A stretch of DNA of 17,577 bases from Streptosporangiaceae bacterium (GCA_030039095.1 JASHQP010000145.1:1-17577); one strand, 5' to 3'. Counted from the stretch's first letter, positions 1 to 9,818 are shown. Translations and numbers: made by a program. Notes: generated by a model from the sequence alone, not told the origin.

Positions 1-3
1 TGA

Positions 4-23
4 TAAGTATACTTCGTACTTTA
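4..23 (+). promoter_or_regulatory. Putative GntR operator with embedded -10 box, plus operon
   Basis: The sequence TAAGTATACTTCGTACTTTA contains the perfect 10-bp palindrome AAGTATACTT (5-14), then a further TACTT half-site at 17-21. The hexamer TATACT at 8-13 is a good -10 box; its -35 would lie outside the window. A closely related element (16 of 20 positions identical) lies on the minus strand at 9914-9895, in front of the convergent amidase operon. GntR regulators commonly bind short inverted repeats with GT and AC at the arms. The role as a GntR operator that blocks RNA polymerase is inferred from position, symmetry and recurrence. Confidence 0.65.
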
Positions 24-39
24 GACAAGGAGACGCGAG

Positions 40-75
40 ATGGACGTAGGCGCATCGGAGTTCCGGACGCGTTGA
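40..75 (+). CDS. Possible 11-codon leader peptide upstream of GntR
   Basis: An ATG at 40 follows a strong ribosome binding site (AAGGAG, 27-32, 7-nt gap). It opens a reading frame of 11 codons, MDVGASEFRTR, that stops at 73-75, 20 nt before the regulator start. Its binding site is better than that of the GntR gene itself. It could be a leader peptide coupling translation into the regulator, or a fortuitous ORF in the 5' leader. No homology can be claimed for so short a peptide. Confidence 0.35.
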   Translation: MDVGASEFRTR

Positions 76-95
76 GCAGGAGTTGGAGCTCATAG

Positions 96-779
96 ATGAC
101 CTTGCCCCCGAGTCAGGTCGCGACGACGTACCTCAGCGCGCAGGAGGACGCGTATCGCAAGCTCCGCACCTGGATCGTGCACGGTCCGCTGCAGCCGGGC
201 GAACTGCTGCGCGACGCCGACATCGCCGAGCTCCTCGGCGTCAGCCGGACACCGGTGCGCGAGGCCCTGATCCGCCTGACCCAGGAAGGGCTGGTCGAAT
301 CCGCCCGCGGGCGCGGCACCCGGATCGCGGATCTCAACCTCGAACGTGCGCCGCATCTGTACGCGACGGGGGCGGTGCTCGACGCCCACGCCGCCAGGGC
401 CGCGGCGCCGCTGCTGACCGCCGAGGACCTCTCGGCGCTCGGCGGGCTCGTCGAGGAAATGGAGCGCACGACCGAGCCGCAGGCGCTGAGCACGGTCGAT
501 GCGCAACTGCACGCCGTCTACTACCGGCGTGCCGGAAACCCGGTGCTGGTCGAGCTGCTGCACGGCATCGACAGCGAGCTGGCGCGCATCGAGCGGCACG
601 CGTGGGGATACCAGGCGGTGCGGCTCGAGGCGTGCGAAGAACACCGGACGATCATCGATGCACTGCGGGAGCGGGATGGCGAAGCGGCATCCCGCGCCGC
701 CCGGCGGAACTGGCTCCGTTCGTGGGAGCGCATCGCCGAGCGGCTGACGGAACCGAAGGCTGATCTCGAACACAGTTAA
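96..779 (+). CDS. GntR-family regulator, FadR/FCD subfamily (copy 1)
   Basis: A 227-aa transcription regulator. The winged-helix GntR domain spans about residues 18-80 and carries the typical recognition segment SRTPVREALIRL (50-61) and wing ESARGRGTRI (68-77). The helical FCD ligand-binding domain spans about 90-212, with likely metal ligands D135, H139 and H183. The position where many FCD proteins have the last His appears to be Asn (N205). It is the first gene of the importer operon, 24 nt before the binding-protein gene. The palindromic element at 4-23 is just upstream, so autoregulation is likely. The DNA-binding domain is nearly the same as that of the regulator at 7306-7983 (43 of 52 residues identical over 29-80). 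The start at ATG 96 has a purine-rich site (AGGAG) at 79-83. The effector is unknown; an amide or peptide-like substrate of the system, or its product, is inferred. Confidence 0.93.
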   Translation: MTLPPSQVATTYLSAQEDAYRKLRTWIVHGPLQPGELLRDADIAELLGVSRTPVREALIRLTQEGLVESARGRGTRIADLNLERAPHLYATGAVLDAHAARAAAPLLTAEDLSALGGLVEEMERTTEPQALSTVDAQLHAVYYRRAGNPVLVELLHGIDSELARIERHAWGYQAVRLEACEEHRTIIDALRERDGEAASRAARRNWLRSWERIAERLTEPKADLEHS

Positions 780-803
780 CTGCGGATCCAAAGAGGTACG
801 ACA

Positions 804-2387
804 ATGGCAAGAAATTCGCGATGGCCGGCTCTCGGACGCTCGAGACTGCGCACCGGCATGCTGCTGGCGTTCGCCGTCCTGCCGCTGGCCGCGGCGGCCA
901 CGGCGTGCGGTGGGTCCAGTGGAGGTTCTGGCGCGGCGGCGACGCCGGCCACGCTGACGATCGGGCTGAACAACGCGCCGGTGAGCCTCAACCCGGCGCT
1001 GGACGTCACCGAGTCGTACATGACGGTGCGGCCGCTGACGAATGCCGCGGCCATCCACGAGAACCAGAACGGGACGTTCAGCCCGGAACTGGCCACGTCC
1101 TGGGGCTACGTCGGATCTGGCGAGAAGACGTTCCAGTTCACGCTCCGCCACGATGCCCGGTTCTCGGACGGAACGCTGGTCACCGCGCAGGCCTACAAGA
1201 CGTGGCTGACGTACTACAACAAGGTCGACGGCGGCCTTACCTTCGTGAACTTCGGCACCCATCCGATCTCCTCGATCAGCACGAGCGGGAAATGGACGGT
1301 CGTCATCCACATGAGCTTCCCCAACCCGGGTGTCGTCTGGGCGCTGTCGGATGCCAACAACACGGCCGCCATCGAGTCGCCGGAAGTCGTCGCGCACCCG
1401 TCGCAGATGTCCACCGAGACCGACGGGGCCGGGCCGTATGTGCTCGACGCGTCCGAGTCCGCTGCCGGCAGCGTCTACACCTACGTGCCGAACAAGTACT
1501 ACTACGACAAGTCCGCGATCCGCTTCAAGAAGATCGTCGCCAAGGTGATCACCACGCCGTCGACGATGCTCGACGCGGTGCGGACCGGCCAGGTCCAGTT
1601 CGCGTACGGCGACGCGACGACGGCGAAGGCGGCGTCCGGGGTCAGCGGGTTCACGGTGGAGGCCGCGCCAACGCAGGCATACGTGCTGAACCTGGATAAT
1701 GGGGGAACGATCAGTTCCCCGCTCGCGAACGTCAAGGTCCGCCAGGCCCTGAACTACGCCATCGACCGCAAGACCCTCGCGGCCGGCCTCACGCTCGGCT
1801 ACGGCGGGCCGTGGTCCGAGCCGGTGAGCTCGAACGGGCTGGTCACCAGCCTCGAGCACGCGTACCCGTACGACCTGGCGAAGGCGAAGTCGCTGATGGC
1901 CGCGGCCGGCTACGCCAAGGGCTTCACGGTGCAGGCCCTCGGCGAGGAAGGGACGCAGACGACGATGGAGGCGGTCGCCCAGCAGCTCAAGGCCATCAAT
2001 GTCACGCTGAACCTGTCGTTCCCGACCACCTCGGCGCAGTGGGACAGCGAGATCGAGGCGAACAAGAGCTACGGCATCACGCTCGCCGGCATGAACTTCA
2101 GCAGGAACGCGTACGAGAACTACTTCACGTACTTCGCACCGCAGTCGTTCTACGACATCACGACGAGCTGGAGTGACCCGGTGATGCAGGGGCTGGCGGC
2201 GCAGGGCGCGACCAGCTCGAGCGCGAGTGCCTGGCAGCAGATAACGTCCCGCGTCGTGGCGCAGGCGTACATGGCCCCCATGTACACGACGGACGCGATC
2301 TATTACGTCAGCAAGCACCTGCAGGGCGTGGACCCGACCGACGTGAAGGAGTACCCGAATGCGCTCGACTGGACCTGGTCGTCGTAG
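804..2387 (+). CDS. ABC transporter substrate-binding lipoprotein (SBP family 5)
   Basis: A 527-aa extracytoplasmic solute receptor of the peptide/nickel family (SBP_bac_5). The N-terminus is a lipoprotein signal: Arg-rich n-region, hydrophobic core at about 18-31 and lipobox ATAC with the lipidated Cys at 35, followed by a Gly/Ser linker. Family landmarks are LRHDARFSDGT (about 113-123) and VRQALNYAIDRKTLA (from about 312). The length is normal for the family. A ribosome binding site (AAAGAGG) lies 8 nt before ATG 804. The gene follows the GntR regulator and precedes the permease genes, so this is the ligand-capture part of the importer. The family binds oligopeptides, but also nickel, opines, glycosides and amide compounds. 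The substrate cannot be read from the sequence; the amidase genes in the convergent operon suggest an amide-bearing compound. Confidence 0.93.
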   Translation: MARNSRWPALGRSRLRTGMLLAFAVLPLAAAATACGGSSGGSGAAATPATLTIGLNNAPVSLNPALDVTESYMTVRPLTNAAAIHENQNGTFSPELATSWGYVGSGEKTFQFTLRHDARFSDGTLVTAQAYKTWLTYYNKVDGGLTFVNFGTHPISSISTSGKWTVVIHMSFPNPGVVWALSDANNTAAIESPEVVAHPSQMSTETDGAGPYVLDASESAAGSVYTYVPNKYYYDKSAIRFKKIVAKVITTPSTMLDAVRTGQVQFAYGDATTAKAASGVSGFTVEAAPTQAYVLNLDNGGTISSPLANVKVRQALNYAIDRKTLAAGLTLGYGGPWSEPVSSNGLVTSLEHAYPYDLAKAKSLMAAAGYAKGFTVQALGEEGTQTTMEAVAQQLKAINVTLNLSFPTTSAQWDSEIEANKSYGITLAGMNFSRNAYENYFTYFAPQSFYDITTSWSDPVMQGLAAQGATSSSASAWQQITSRVVAQAYMAPMYTTDAIYYVSKHLQGVDPTDVKEYPNALDWTWSS

Positions 2388-2419
2388 CGGCAGCGACGGC
2401 AGGGCGTGACGGCGATCGA

Positions 2420-2462
2420 GCGCCGCGACCGGGACGTACCCCCCACGTCCCGGTCGCGGCGC
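2420..2462 (+). terminator. Strong intercistronic hairpin (18-bp perfect stem)
   Basis: GCGCCGCGACCGGGACGT (2420-2437) and ACGTCCCGGTCGCGGCGC (2445-2462) are exact reverse complements, separated by a 7-nt loop, ACCCCCC. There is no U-tract after the stem, so it is not a canonical intrinsic terminator. It could attenuate transcription or shield the 3' end of the upstream mRNA from nucleases, raising the binding protein relative to the membrane subunits. It starts 33 nt after the binding-protein stop codon. Confidence 0.75.
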
Positions 2463-2486
2463 GGGCTCGCCGGCGCTGGCACGAGC

Positions 2487-3443
2487 GTGCTGCGGCAGCC
2501 GTTCCTCCAGGCGATCGTGCGGCGCGCGCTGCGGTCGGCGGTTCTGCTGCTGGTCGTCTCGGCGCTCACCTTCGTCCTGACGTCACTGACGCCGGGCAAC
2601 GCCGCCGAGGAGATGCTCGGCAGCAACGCGACGCCCAGCGCGCTCGCGCACGTCCGTAACGAACTCGGCCTGAACCTGCCGCTGTGGACGCAGTACTGGC
2701 ACTGGCTGGACAAGGCCGTGCACGGCAACCTTGGCCAGTCGCTGTTCATCGGCGGGAACGTCTCCAGCCTCGTGGCGAGCCGCCTGCCGGTGACGCTCTC
2801 GCTGATGGTCGGTGCGCTGACCGTCGCCACGATCGTCGGTGTCGGGCTCGGTGTGCTCAGCGCCGTTGCCGGGCCGGCCCTGGGGCGCACGGTCGGCATC
2901 CTGTCGTGGCTGGGGTACTCGGTCCCGGCCTTCTGGCTCGCGGGCATCCTGATCGTCATCTTCGCGGTGAACATCCGGCTGTTCCCGGTGTCGGGCTACG
3001 AGTCGCTGGCCAGCGGGGCCGGGCCGTGGGCGCAGTCCCTGGTCCTGCCCGTCGCCGCGCTCGCGATCGGCGGGATCGCCGGCATCGCGAAGCAGACCAG
3101 GGAAGCCATGCTCGACGCGCTCAGCAGCGAATACATTCGCATGGCCCGGGCGAACGGCATCGGCATGCGGTCGATCGTGCTGCGGCACGCGCTGAAGAAC
3201 GCCGGCAGCCGGGTGGCGACGATGGTCGGCCTGCTGGCCGTCTCCCTGCTCGGCGGGACGGTCCTGGTCGAGACCGTGTTCTCCCTGCCGGGGCTCGGCT
3301 CGCTGCTGTTCACCGCGGTCCAGGAGCACGACCTGCCGGTCGTGCAGGGCGTCGTCATCTGCTTCATGATCTTCATCGTCATCATCAACTTCGCCGTGGA
3401 CATCGCCTACCGCTGGCTGAACCCGAAGGTCGGGCTGCGATGA
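2487..3443 (+). CDS. ABC transporter permease, DppB/OppB type
   Basis: Inner-membrane subunit of the importer, about 318 aa. It has six predicted hydrophobic segments, the first being SAVLLLVVSALTFVLTSL. The EAA-type cytoplasmic loop, EYIRMARANGIGMRSIVLRH (from residue 215), contacts the ATPases. The frame is open from a GTG at 2406, which would give 345 aa. I prefer the GTG at 2487 because the extra N-terminus is Arg-rich, lies on the 18-bp hairpin and lacks a well-spaced ribosome binding site, whereas VLRQPFLQAIVRR at 2487 matches usual DppB starts. No strong ribosome binding site precedes 2487 either, so the start is uncertain. The stop overlaps the next start (ATGA at 3440-3443), indicating translational coupling. 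Confidence 0.9.
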   Translation: MLRQPFLQAIVRRALRSAVLLLVVSALTFVLTSLTPGNAAEEMLGSNATPSALAHVRNELGLNLPLWTQYWHWLDKAVHGNLGQSLFIGGNVSSLVASRLPVTLSLMVGALTVATIVGVGLGVLSAVAGPALGRTVGILSWLGYSVPAFWLAGILIVIFAVNIRLFPVSGYESLASGAGPWAQSLVLPVAALAIGGIAGIAKQTREAMLDALSSEYIRMARANGIGMRSIVLRHALKNAGSRVATMVGLLAVSLLGGTVLVETVFSLPGLGSLLFTAVQEHDLPVVQGVVICFMIFIVIINFAVDIAYRWLNPKVGLR

Positions 3444-5423
3444 GTTCCGTCACCCCGGCCGCTGCCGTCGAGACCCCCGAGAGGCCGCAGGCCGCACCCG
3501 GATTCGCGAAGCGCCTGCTGCGCCGGCCATCGGCCCGCGTCTGCATGGGCTACCTCGGCCTGCTCGTCGGCATCGCGATCATCGCCCCGATCGCGGCGCC
3601 GGGCATCGCCACACAGGACGCGGGCAACCTCGCTGCGGAGTTCGAGGGCCCCAGCGCGCACCACCTGCTGGGCACCGACAGCGTCGGGCGCGACGTGCTC
3701 GAGCGGCTGCTGGTGGGCACCAGGCCCACCCTCGTCGCGGTCGCCGAGGCCGTCATCGTCGCGCTGGTGATCGGCGTCACCGCGGGCGTCGCCACCGGCT
3801 TCGTGCGCGGCTGGCTCGACGAGGCGACGGGGTGGCTCGCCGACCTGGCCTTCTCGATGCCGGGCCTGGTCATCCTGCTCGTCGTGCTGGCGGTGTTCCC
3901 GCAGAACGTGACGGCGGCGATGGTCACCCTCGGCGTCCTGATGGCGCCGAGCCCGATGCGGGTCGTGCGGTCGGCCACGCTGGCGGTGCGGGAGGAACTG
4001 TACATCGACGCGGCGAGGGTGGCCGGGCTCTCCAAGCCGTACATCATCGTCCGGCACGTCCTGCCCCGCATCGTCGGTGTCGTGATCGTCCAGGCGGCGC
4101 TGCTCGGCTCGCTGGCGCTGCTGGTGCAGACCGGCCTCGCGTTCCTCGGGGTGCTCGACCCCGTCCCGCAGCCGAGCTGGGGCGGGATGGTCGCGGACGG
4201 GATGAACAACATCTCGACCGACTTCTGGCTGATCATTCCGCCGGGAGTCGTGATCTCGCTGACGATCCTCGCGCTCGGCGTGCTGGCCGACGCCGCCTAC
4301 GACTCGGTGACCGAGACGTGGGCCCCGCGCCGGGTCTCGCTCGCGCTCTTCCGCGCGCGGCAGCGAACCCGGCCAGCGGCCGGCGGGCAGCCGGTGCCGG
4401 ACGGGGCCCTGCTCTCGGTGGCCGGCCTGACCGTGACGGCGGAGTCGGGAGCCCGGCGGGCAGCGATCATCGAGGGGATCGACCTGTCCCTGGCCGCCGG
4501 CGAGGCCCTGGGGATCGTCGGTGAGAGCGGATGCGGCAAGACCACGCTGGCCATGTCGATCCTGCGCGTGCAGCCGCCCGGCACGCGGATCGAGAGCGGG
4601 CACGTCTGGTTCGCAGGCCGCGACCTGGCGTCGCTGCCCGAGTCTTCGCTGCGCGCCGTCCGCGGCGGGGAGATCGGGCTCGTGTCCCAGGATCCGACGC
4701 TCAGCCTGGATCCGTCCTTCCGCATCGGCTCGCAGCTCACCGAGGCCGTCAGGACGCACCGCGGGGTCGGCAGGCGGGAGGCCCGCGAGGTGGCCGCCAC
4801 GCTGCTGGAGCAGGTCCGGCTGCCGGACCCGGCAGCGGTCATGCGGCGTTACCCGCACGAGCTCTCGGGCGGCATGGCCCAGCGGGTGGCGATCGCGCGG
4901 GCACTCGCCGGAGAGCCGCGGCTTCTCATCGCCGACGAGCCGACGACGGCTCTCGACGTCACCGTTCAGGCAGAGATCCTGGACCTGCTGCACCTGCTGC
5001 GGGAAGAGGGCGGCATGGCCGTCCTGCTGGTGACGCACGACTGGGGCGTCGTCGCCGACATCTGCGACCGTGCCGTGGTGATGTACGCGGGCCAGGTGAT
5101 CGAGGAGGGCGATGTCGGCGCCATCTTCCGCAGGCCGCTGCACCCCTACACGCAGGCACTGATGGCGACGAACCCCTACGGGCGCAGCCAGCGGGGCGAG
5201 GCCCTGCGCTCGATCGCCGGGACCGTCCCGTCCCCCGGGCGCTGGCCGGCCGGCTGCCACTTCTCGCCGCGCTGCACGTACGTGACCGACGCCTGCCGCG
5301 CCGCGCCGGTACCGCTGGCGACGGTCGGCGATGGCAGGCAGAGCCGCTGCATCCGCGTCGAGGCCGTCGCGGCCGGCGCCGCTCCCGCTGCGGTCGCCAC
5401 CAATGCCCCGGCGGGTGAGCACC

Positions 5424-5431
<8 letters not shown>
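3440..5431 (+). CDS. Fused ABC permease/ATPase (DppC-DppD type)
   Basis: A 663-aa fusion of two importer subunits. Residues 1 to about 292 are the DppC permease: first hydrophobic segment about 35-55, the OppC-type motif LLGTDSVGRDVLERLL near 75-90, and an EAA loop starting at about 184 (REELYIDAARVAGLSKPYII). After a linker, the DppD ATPase begins near 322, with Walker A GESGCGKT (361-368), signature LSGGMAQR (475-482) and Walker B LLIADEP (495-501). The C-terminal oligopeptide-transporter tail has Cys 606, 612, 619 and 637. In E. coli-type Dpp ATPases such a Cys set binds a [4Fe-4S] cluster. Such fusions are known in actinomycetes. The start at ATG 3440 overlaps the upstream stop; the frame is open much further upstream, but that part is a shadow of the permease gene. 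The end overlaps the next gene by 8 nt. Confidence 0.92.
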
Positions 5432-6466
<1,035 letters not shown>

Positions 6467-6467
<1 letters not shown>

Positions 6468-7327
6468 TGCCGATCTTTCCGCAGCGTCTCGGCGCGACGA
6501 CGACCATCGCCCTGCAGTGCGACAAGCGCTTCTCCTACTGCCTGTACGTTCCGCGCGCCCATGCCGCCGGGGGCGAGCGGAGCCTCCCGGTGCTCGCGCT
6601 GGTGCACGGCAGCGACCGGCGGCCCCAGCAGCTGCGCGACGAGTTCGCGGCGTTCTGCGAGGAACACGGGTGCATCGCGGTGGCGCCGCTCTTCCCGGCC
6701 GGGATCGAGGCGCCCGGGGAATTCGACGGCTACAAGTACCTGGGCGGTCATCCCGACCCCGACCCTCCCCACGCGCCCCTGCGCTACGACAACATCCTGC
6801 TCGCGATGCTCGGCGAGGTGGACGCCGTCTACGGGGCGGACACCGGCCGCTTCCTGCTGTTCGGGTTCTCCGGTGGCGCCCACTTCGCGCACCGGTTCGC
6901 GCTTCTGCATCCCGCCCGGCTGCTGGGCGTCAGCGTTGCCGCCCCGGGCGCGGTCACGCTCCTGGACTCACGGCGCGACTGGCCGGCCGGCCTTCGCGGC
7001 ATGGATCATCTCTTCGGCACGCAGCCGGACCTGTCGCAGATCGCCCGTGTCCCCGTGCAGCTCGTGGTCGGCAGCATGGACACGGACACCAGCGCCATCG
7101 CCGTCTCCCGGGACCACCCCGCGTGGATCCAGGGCGTCAATGACCGGGGGGTCGGCCGCGTGCGGCGGCTCGAGGCGCTCCGGGACAGCCTGGCGTCGGC
7201 CGGGGTCCGGACGCAGTACGAGGTGGTCACCGGCGGCCGCCACAGCCTGACCGACGTCGCCGGGCCGGCCAAGCGGTTCCTGGCCCGTGTCCTCGAAACG
7301 AGTGGTCAGGCCGAAGCTGACGTGTAA
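6467..7327 (+). CDS. Alpha/beta-hydrolase (PHB-depolymerase-like esterase/peptidase fold)
   Basis: A 286-aa cytoplasmic alpha/beta-hydrolase with no signal peptide. The nucleophile elbow GFSGG puts the catalytic Ser at 135. Likely acid and base are D205 (GSMDTDT) and H259 (GGRHS), in the correct order and spacing. An HG motif at 47-48 (LVHGSD) fits the oxyanion region. The start codon overlaps the stop of the DppF gene by one base, so it is translated with the importer and probably acts on the imported compound or a product. The family covers esterases, lipases, dienelactone hydrolases and some amidases or peptidases, so the reaction cannot be given. The 3' end overlaps the convergent GntR gene by 22 nt. 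Confidence 0.85.
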
Positions 7328-7983
7328 CTGCTCAGCAGCTTGTCGATCCGGTCCCAGGAGCGCCGCCAGTTCTCCATCGCGGCCACGGCTGCCGCCTTGC
7401 CATCGCCGCGCTCGAACGCGGCCATCAGCTGCCGGTGCTCGTCGCAGGCGGTGGCCCAGATGTCGTCGTGCCCCCACGCGTGCCGTTCGATGCGCATGAG
7501 GTCGTTGGTGACCTGCTCGAGCATCTCGATCAGCACCTCGTTACCTGTTCGCAGGTAGTAGATCAGGTGGAAGTCCCGGTCGATCTCGGCCAGCGCCCTG
7601 GACTCGCGGGTGTCCCCCATCGTCTTCAGCACCACGCGAAGCTGCCGCAGGTCGTCCCGCGTCAGACGGGGTGCCGCCACCTCTGCCGCGTAGGCGTCCA
7701 GCACCGCGCCAACCTCGAACAGGTGCGGCGCCTGCTCGATCTTCAGGTCGGTTACCCGCGTGCCACGGCCCCGCGCGCTCTCGACCAGGCCGTCCTGGGC
7801 CAGCCGGATCAGGGCCTCGCGGACCGGCGTCCTGCTGATGCCGAGGCGCTCGGCGATGTCGGTGTCGCGGAGCGGCTCCCCCGGGCGCAGCGGCCCATGC
7901 AGGATCCAGTCCCGCACGGTGGCGTACGCGAGTCCCTGCGCGTTGACGAACTGCGCCGGCTGGGGCTTCTCAGGCAGGGGCAT
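7306..7983 (-). CDS. GntR-family regulator, FadR/FCD subfamily (copy 2)
   Basis: A 225-aa regulator, paralogous to the protein encoded at 96-779. The two align without gaps over about 212 residues. The recognition helix SRTPVREALIRL (50-61) is identical, and the FCD domain keeps D135, H139 and H183 plus the shared NWxRSWxRI segment from N205. The start at 7983 (MPLPEKPQ) follows a GGAGGGCGAG site directly upstream; an in-frame start at 8007 is also possible. It is the last gene of the minus operon and overlaps the acetamidase gene by 14 nt, so regulator and enzymes are co-expressed. It most likely binds the same operator motif as copy 1; the effector may differ because the ligand domain is much less conserved. 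Confidence 0.93.
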   Translation of the reverse strand: MPLPEKPQPAQFVNAQGLAYATVRDWILHGPLRPGEPLRDTDIAERLGISRTPVREALIRLAQDGLVESARGRGTRVTDLKIEQAPHLFEVGAVLDAYAAEVAAPRLTRDDLRQLRVVLKTMGDTRESRALAEIDRDFHLIYYLRTGNEVLIEMLEQVTNDLMRIERHAWGHDDIWATACDEHRQLMAAFERGDGKAAAVAAMENWRRSWDRIDKLLSSYTSASA

Positions 7984-8998
7984 GCTCGCCCTCCGCCGCC
8001 TGCGCACCCGTGCCGTGGAACTCTGGCTGCGGCGGAAGGAAGCGGCGGTCTATCCCCGTGTACACGCTCTTCCACCACTGCGGGACGCACTGGTTGATGG
8101 TGACGCTGGCCACGGCCCCCAGCAGCTCGTACGCATCGACGGGAGTGAACCCGTATTCGCCGCAGAGCCGGTTCTGGAGCTCAACCATGGCCGTCTCCAG
8201 GTTCGTCTCCAGGTCTGCGCCCTCGGAGCACCCTACCACGCCGATCGATTGCACAGAGTCCACGTGCGGCGTGGTCAGCGGGTGCTGCGACCCGCGCATC
8301 AGCCGCACCTCCACGGACACGTCGGCGCTGGTCTCGAGCGCCGTGCTGGTGATCTCCGCGTCGCCCATCCGCGCGTGCACGTCGCCGATGAACAGCAGGC
8401 CGCCCGGCACGCCGACCGGGAGGTACACGACCGCGCCCTCCCGGATCAGCGGGCAGTCCATGTTGCCGCCGATGCTCCGGGCGTACAGCACCGAGGGCAC
8501 GTCCTGGCCGGCCGGGGCGGTGCCGATCGTGCCCACCATCGGCTGGGCCGGCAGCCGCAGCGTCCGCCCGCCAACCGGAAACTCGACCATGCCGTCGCGG
8601 AGCGCGCAGATCCTCGTGCTGCCACCAGCGGGCATGCCGCGGCAGTCGTGGTTCACGACCTTGGACCCGGCGCCGAAGCTGTTGGTCACGGCGAACGGCC
8701 CGGCCGTGCCGGTCTCGATGCGCAGGATGCTGACCGCCAGCACGTCCCCCGGCTCGGCGCCTTCCACGTACACCGGGCCGGTTACCGGGTTGTAGGCGCC
8801 GATCAGCTCCATAAGCTCGGCCTCACTGGCATAGCTCTGCCGATCGGAGGTCAGCTGATTGGAGAAGCAGTCGAGCGTCTCGAACACCAGCCTGGCTCCG
8901 GACGCGGCCCGCACCGGCGGCACGGCGGCGGCGCTGAAGCGGTAGTGGTGCGCGGATCGCGGCACCCGAACGGGAACGTCAGCTGACACGTGCCGCAC
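7970..8998 (-). CDS. Acetamidase/formamidase family protein
   Basis: A 342-aa metal-dependent amidase of the FmdA/AmdA family, which hydrolyses short amides such as formamide or acetamide to ammonia and the acid. Family motifs are NPVTGPVYVEGAEPGDVLAV (70-89), then GGNMDCP and GDVHARMGDAEI, whose acidic and His residues are likely metal ligands. The GTG at 8998 overlaps the nitrilase gene by 20 nt; a second GTG at 8989 is also possible, and no strong ribosome binding site is seen, so coupled translation is likely. Co-transcription with a nitrilase-type amidohydrolase supports sequential amide breakdown. Many members of this family have uncharacterised substrates, so formamide or acetamide as the true substrate is not established. 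Confidence 0.9.
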   Translation of the reverse strand: MRHVSADVPVRVPRSAHHYRFSAAAVPPVRAASGARLVFETLDCFSNQLTSDRQSYASEAELMELIGAYNPVTGPVYVEGAEPGDVLAVSILRIETGTAGPFAVTNSFGAGSKVVNHDCRGMPAGGSTRICALRDGMVEFPVGGRTLRLPAQPMVGTIGTAPAGQDVPSVLYARSIGGNMDCPLIREGAVVYLPVGVPGGLLFIGDVHARMGDAEITSTALETSADVSVEVRLMRGSQHPLTTPHVDSVQSIGVVGCSEGADLETNLETAMVELQNRLCGEYGFTPVDAYELLGAVASVTINQCVPQWWKSVYTGIDRRFLPPQPEFHGTGAQAAEGEHAPA

Positions 8999-9818
8999 TC
9001 GTCACTACGGGCCTGCGGTAAACCTCCGGCTTGCTCTCCCGCGGGCTGCCCAGGGCCGCCCGGCGGCTCGCCAGCACGTCGCCGGACAGCTCGGCCAGCA
9101 CCAGCCCCTCGTCCTGCGCCGGGTCGGCGCCGGCCAGCACCGTGCCCCACGGGCTCACCGCCAGGCTGTGACCGTGCGCCGCGAATCCGTCGGCGCCGGT
9201 GCCGCACTGGGCGGGCGCGAGCACGTAGCACAGGTTCTCGATCGCGCGTGCCTGCGCCAGCGGCTGCCAGTGGAACGGCCCGGTGTGCGCGGAGAAGTTC
9301 GCCGGAACGCACAGGACGTCGGCGCCCGCCCTGGCCAGCGCGCAGTACATCTCGGGGAACCGCAGGTCGTAGCAGACCGACAGGCCGAACCGCCAGTCTC
9401 TCCAGGTCGCCAGCACAAGCTCGCTGCCCGGCGTCGTCACCCTGGCCTCGTCCTCGGCCACCGGCGGCTCGTCCAGCCGGAAGAGGTGAATCTTCTCGTA
9501 GCGCGCCGCCAGGTGCCCGGTTTCGTCAATCAGCAAGCTGGCGTTGAACGGCCGGTCGGGGTCTCCCGACTCGAGCCAGATCCCGCCCACCAGAATGGCC
9601 ACCCCGGTGCCGGCGGCCAGCTCGCGCAGCGAGGTGACCGATGGCCCGTCGGCATCCTCGACCGCGTCGCGGCGGAACGGGCCGCGGTAGGTGCAGGCCT
9701 CTGGCAGCAGCAGGAACTCGGCGCCCCGCGCGGCGCCGGCCTTGACCAGCCCGGCGATTCTGCCGAGGTTGTCGGTCCGGTCAGCCCCCGAGTTCAGCTG
9801 CACGAGGCCTACGCGCAC
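8979..9818 (-). CDS. Carbon-nitrogen hydrolase (nitrilase superfamily)
   Basis: A 279-aa thiol amidohydrolase. The catalytic triad is clear: E40 (LLLPEA), K109 (YEKIHLF) and C149 (SVCYDLRFPE). The YEKIHLF and CYDLRFPE motifs resemble the Nit1/omega-amidase-like branch, such as deaminated glutathione amidase. Members hydrolyse C-N bonds of amides; true nitrilases have different active-site motifs. The GTG at 9818 has a GGGAGGG site about 5 nt upstream. It is the first gene of the minus operon, about 80 nt downstream of a TATACT promoter that sits in a GntR-type operator. The substrate is unknown; removal of an omega-amide from an imported compound is inferred. Confidence 0.92.
   Translation of the reverse strand: MRVGLVQLNSGADRTDNLGRIAGLVKAGAARGAEFLLLPEACTYRGPFRRDAVEDADGPSVTSLRELAAGTGVAILVGGIWLESGDPDRPFNASLLIDETGHLAARYEKIHLFRLDEPPVAEDEARVTTPGSELVLATWRDWRFGLSVCYDLRFPEMYCALARAGADVLCVPANFSAHTGPFHWQPLAQARAIENLCYVLAPAQCGTGADGFAAHGHSLAVSPWGTVLAGADPAQDEGLVLAELSGDVLASRRAALGSPRESKPEVYRRPVVTSAARVS

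Noticed and set aside
90..2318. A 742-codon open frame on the minus strand opposite the GntR and binding-protein genes
   Set aside because: It is Arg/Gly-rich with no recognisable domain and is antisense to two clearly recognised genes; long antisense frames are expected at this GC content.
2684..3439. Upstream extension of the permease-ATPase fusion to 915 codons
   Set aside because: The added 252 codons are an off-frame shadow of the DppB gene; ATG 3440 gives the normal permease start and an ATGA overlap.
3407..5422. A 671-codon minus-strand frame opposite the permease-ATPase fusion
   Set aside because: Composition is Arg/His/Asp-rich and without motifs; the plus strand has Walker motifs and EAA loops at the expected places.
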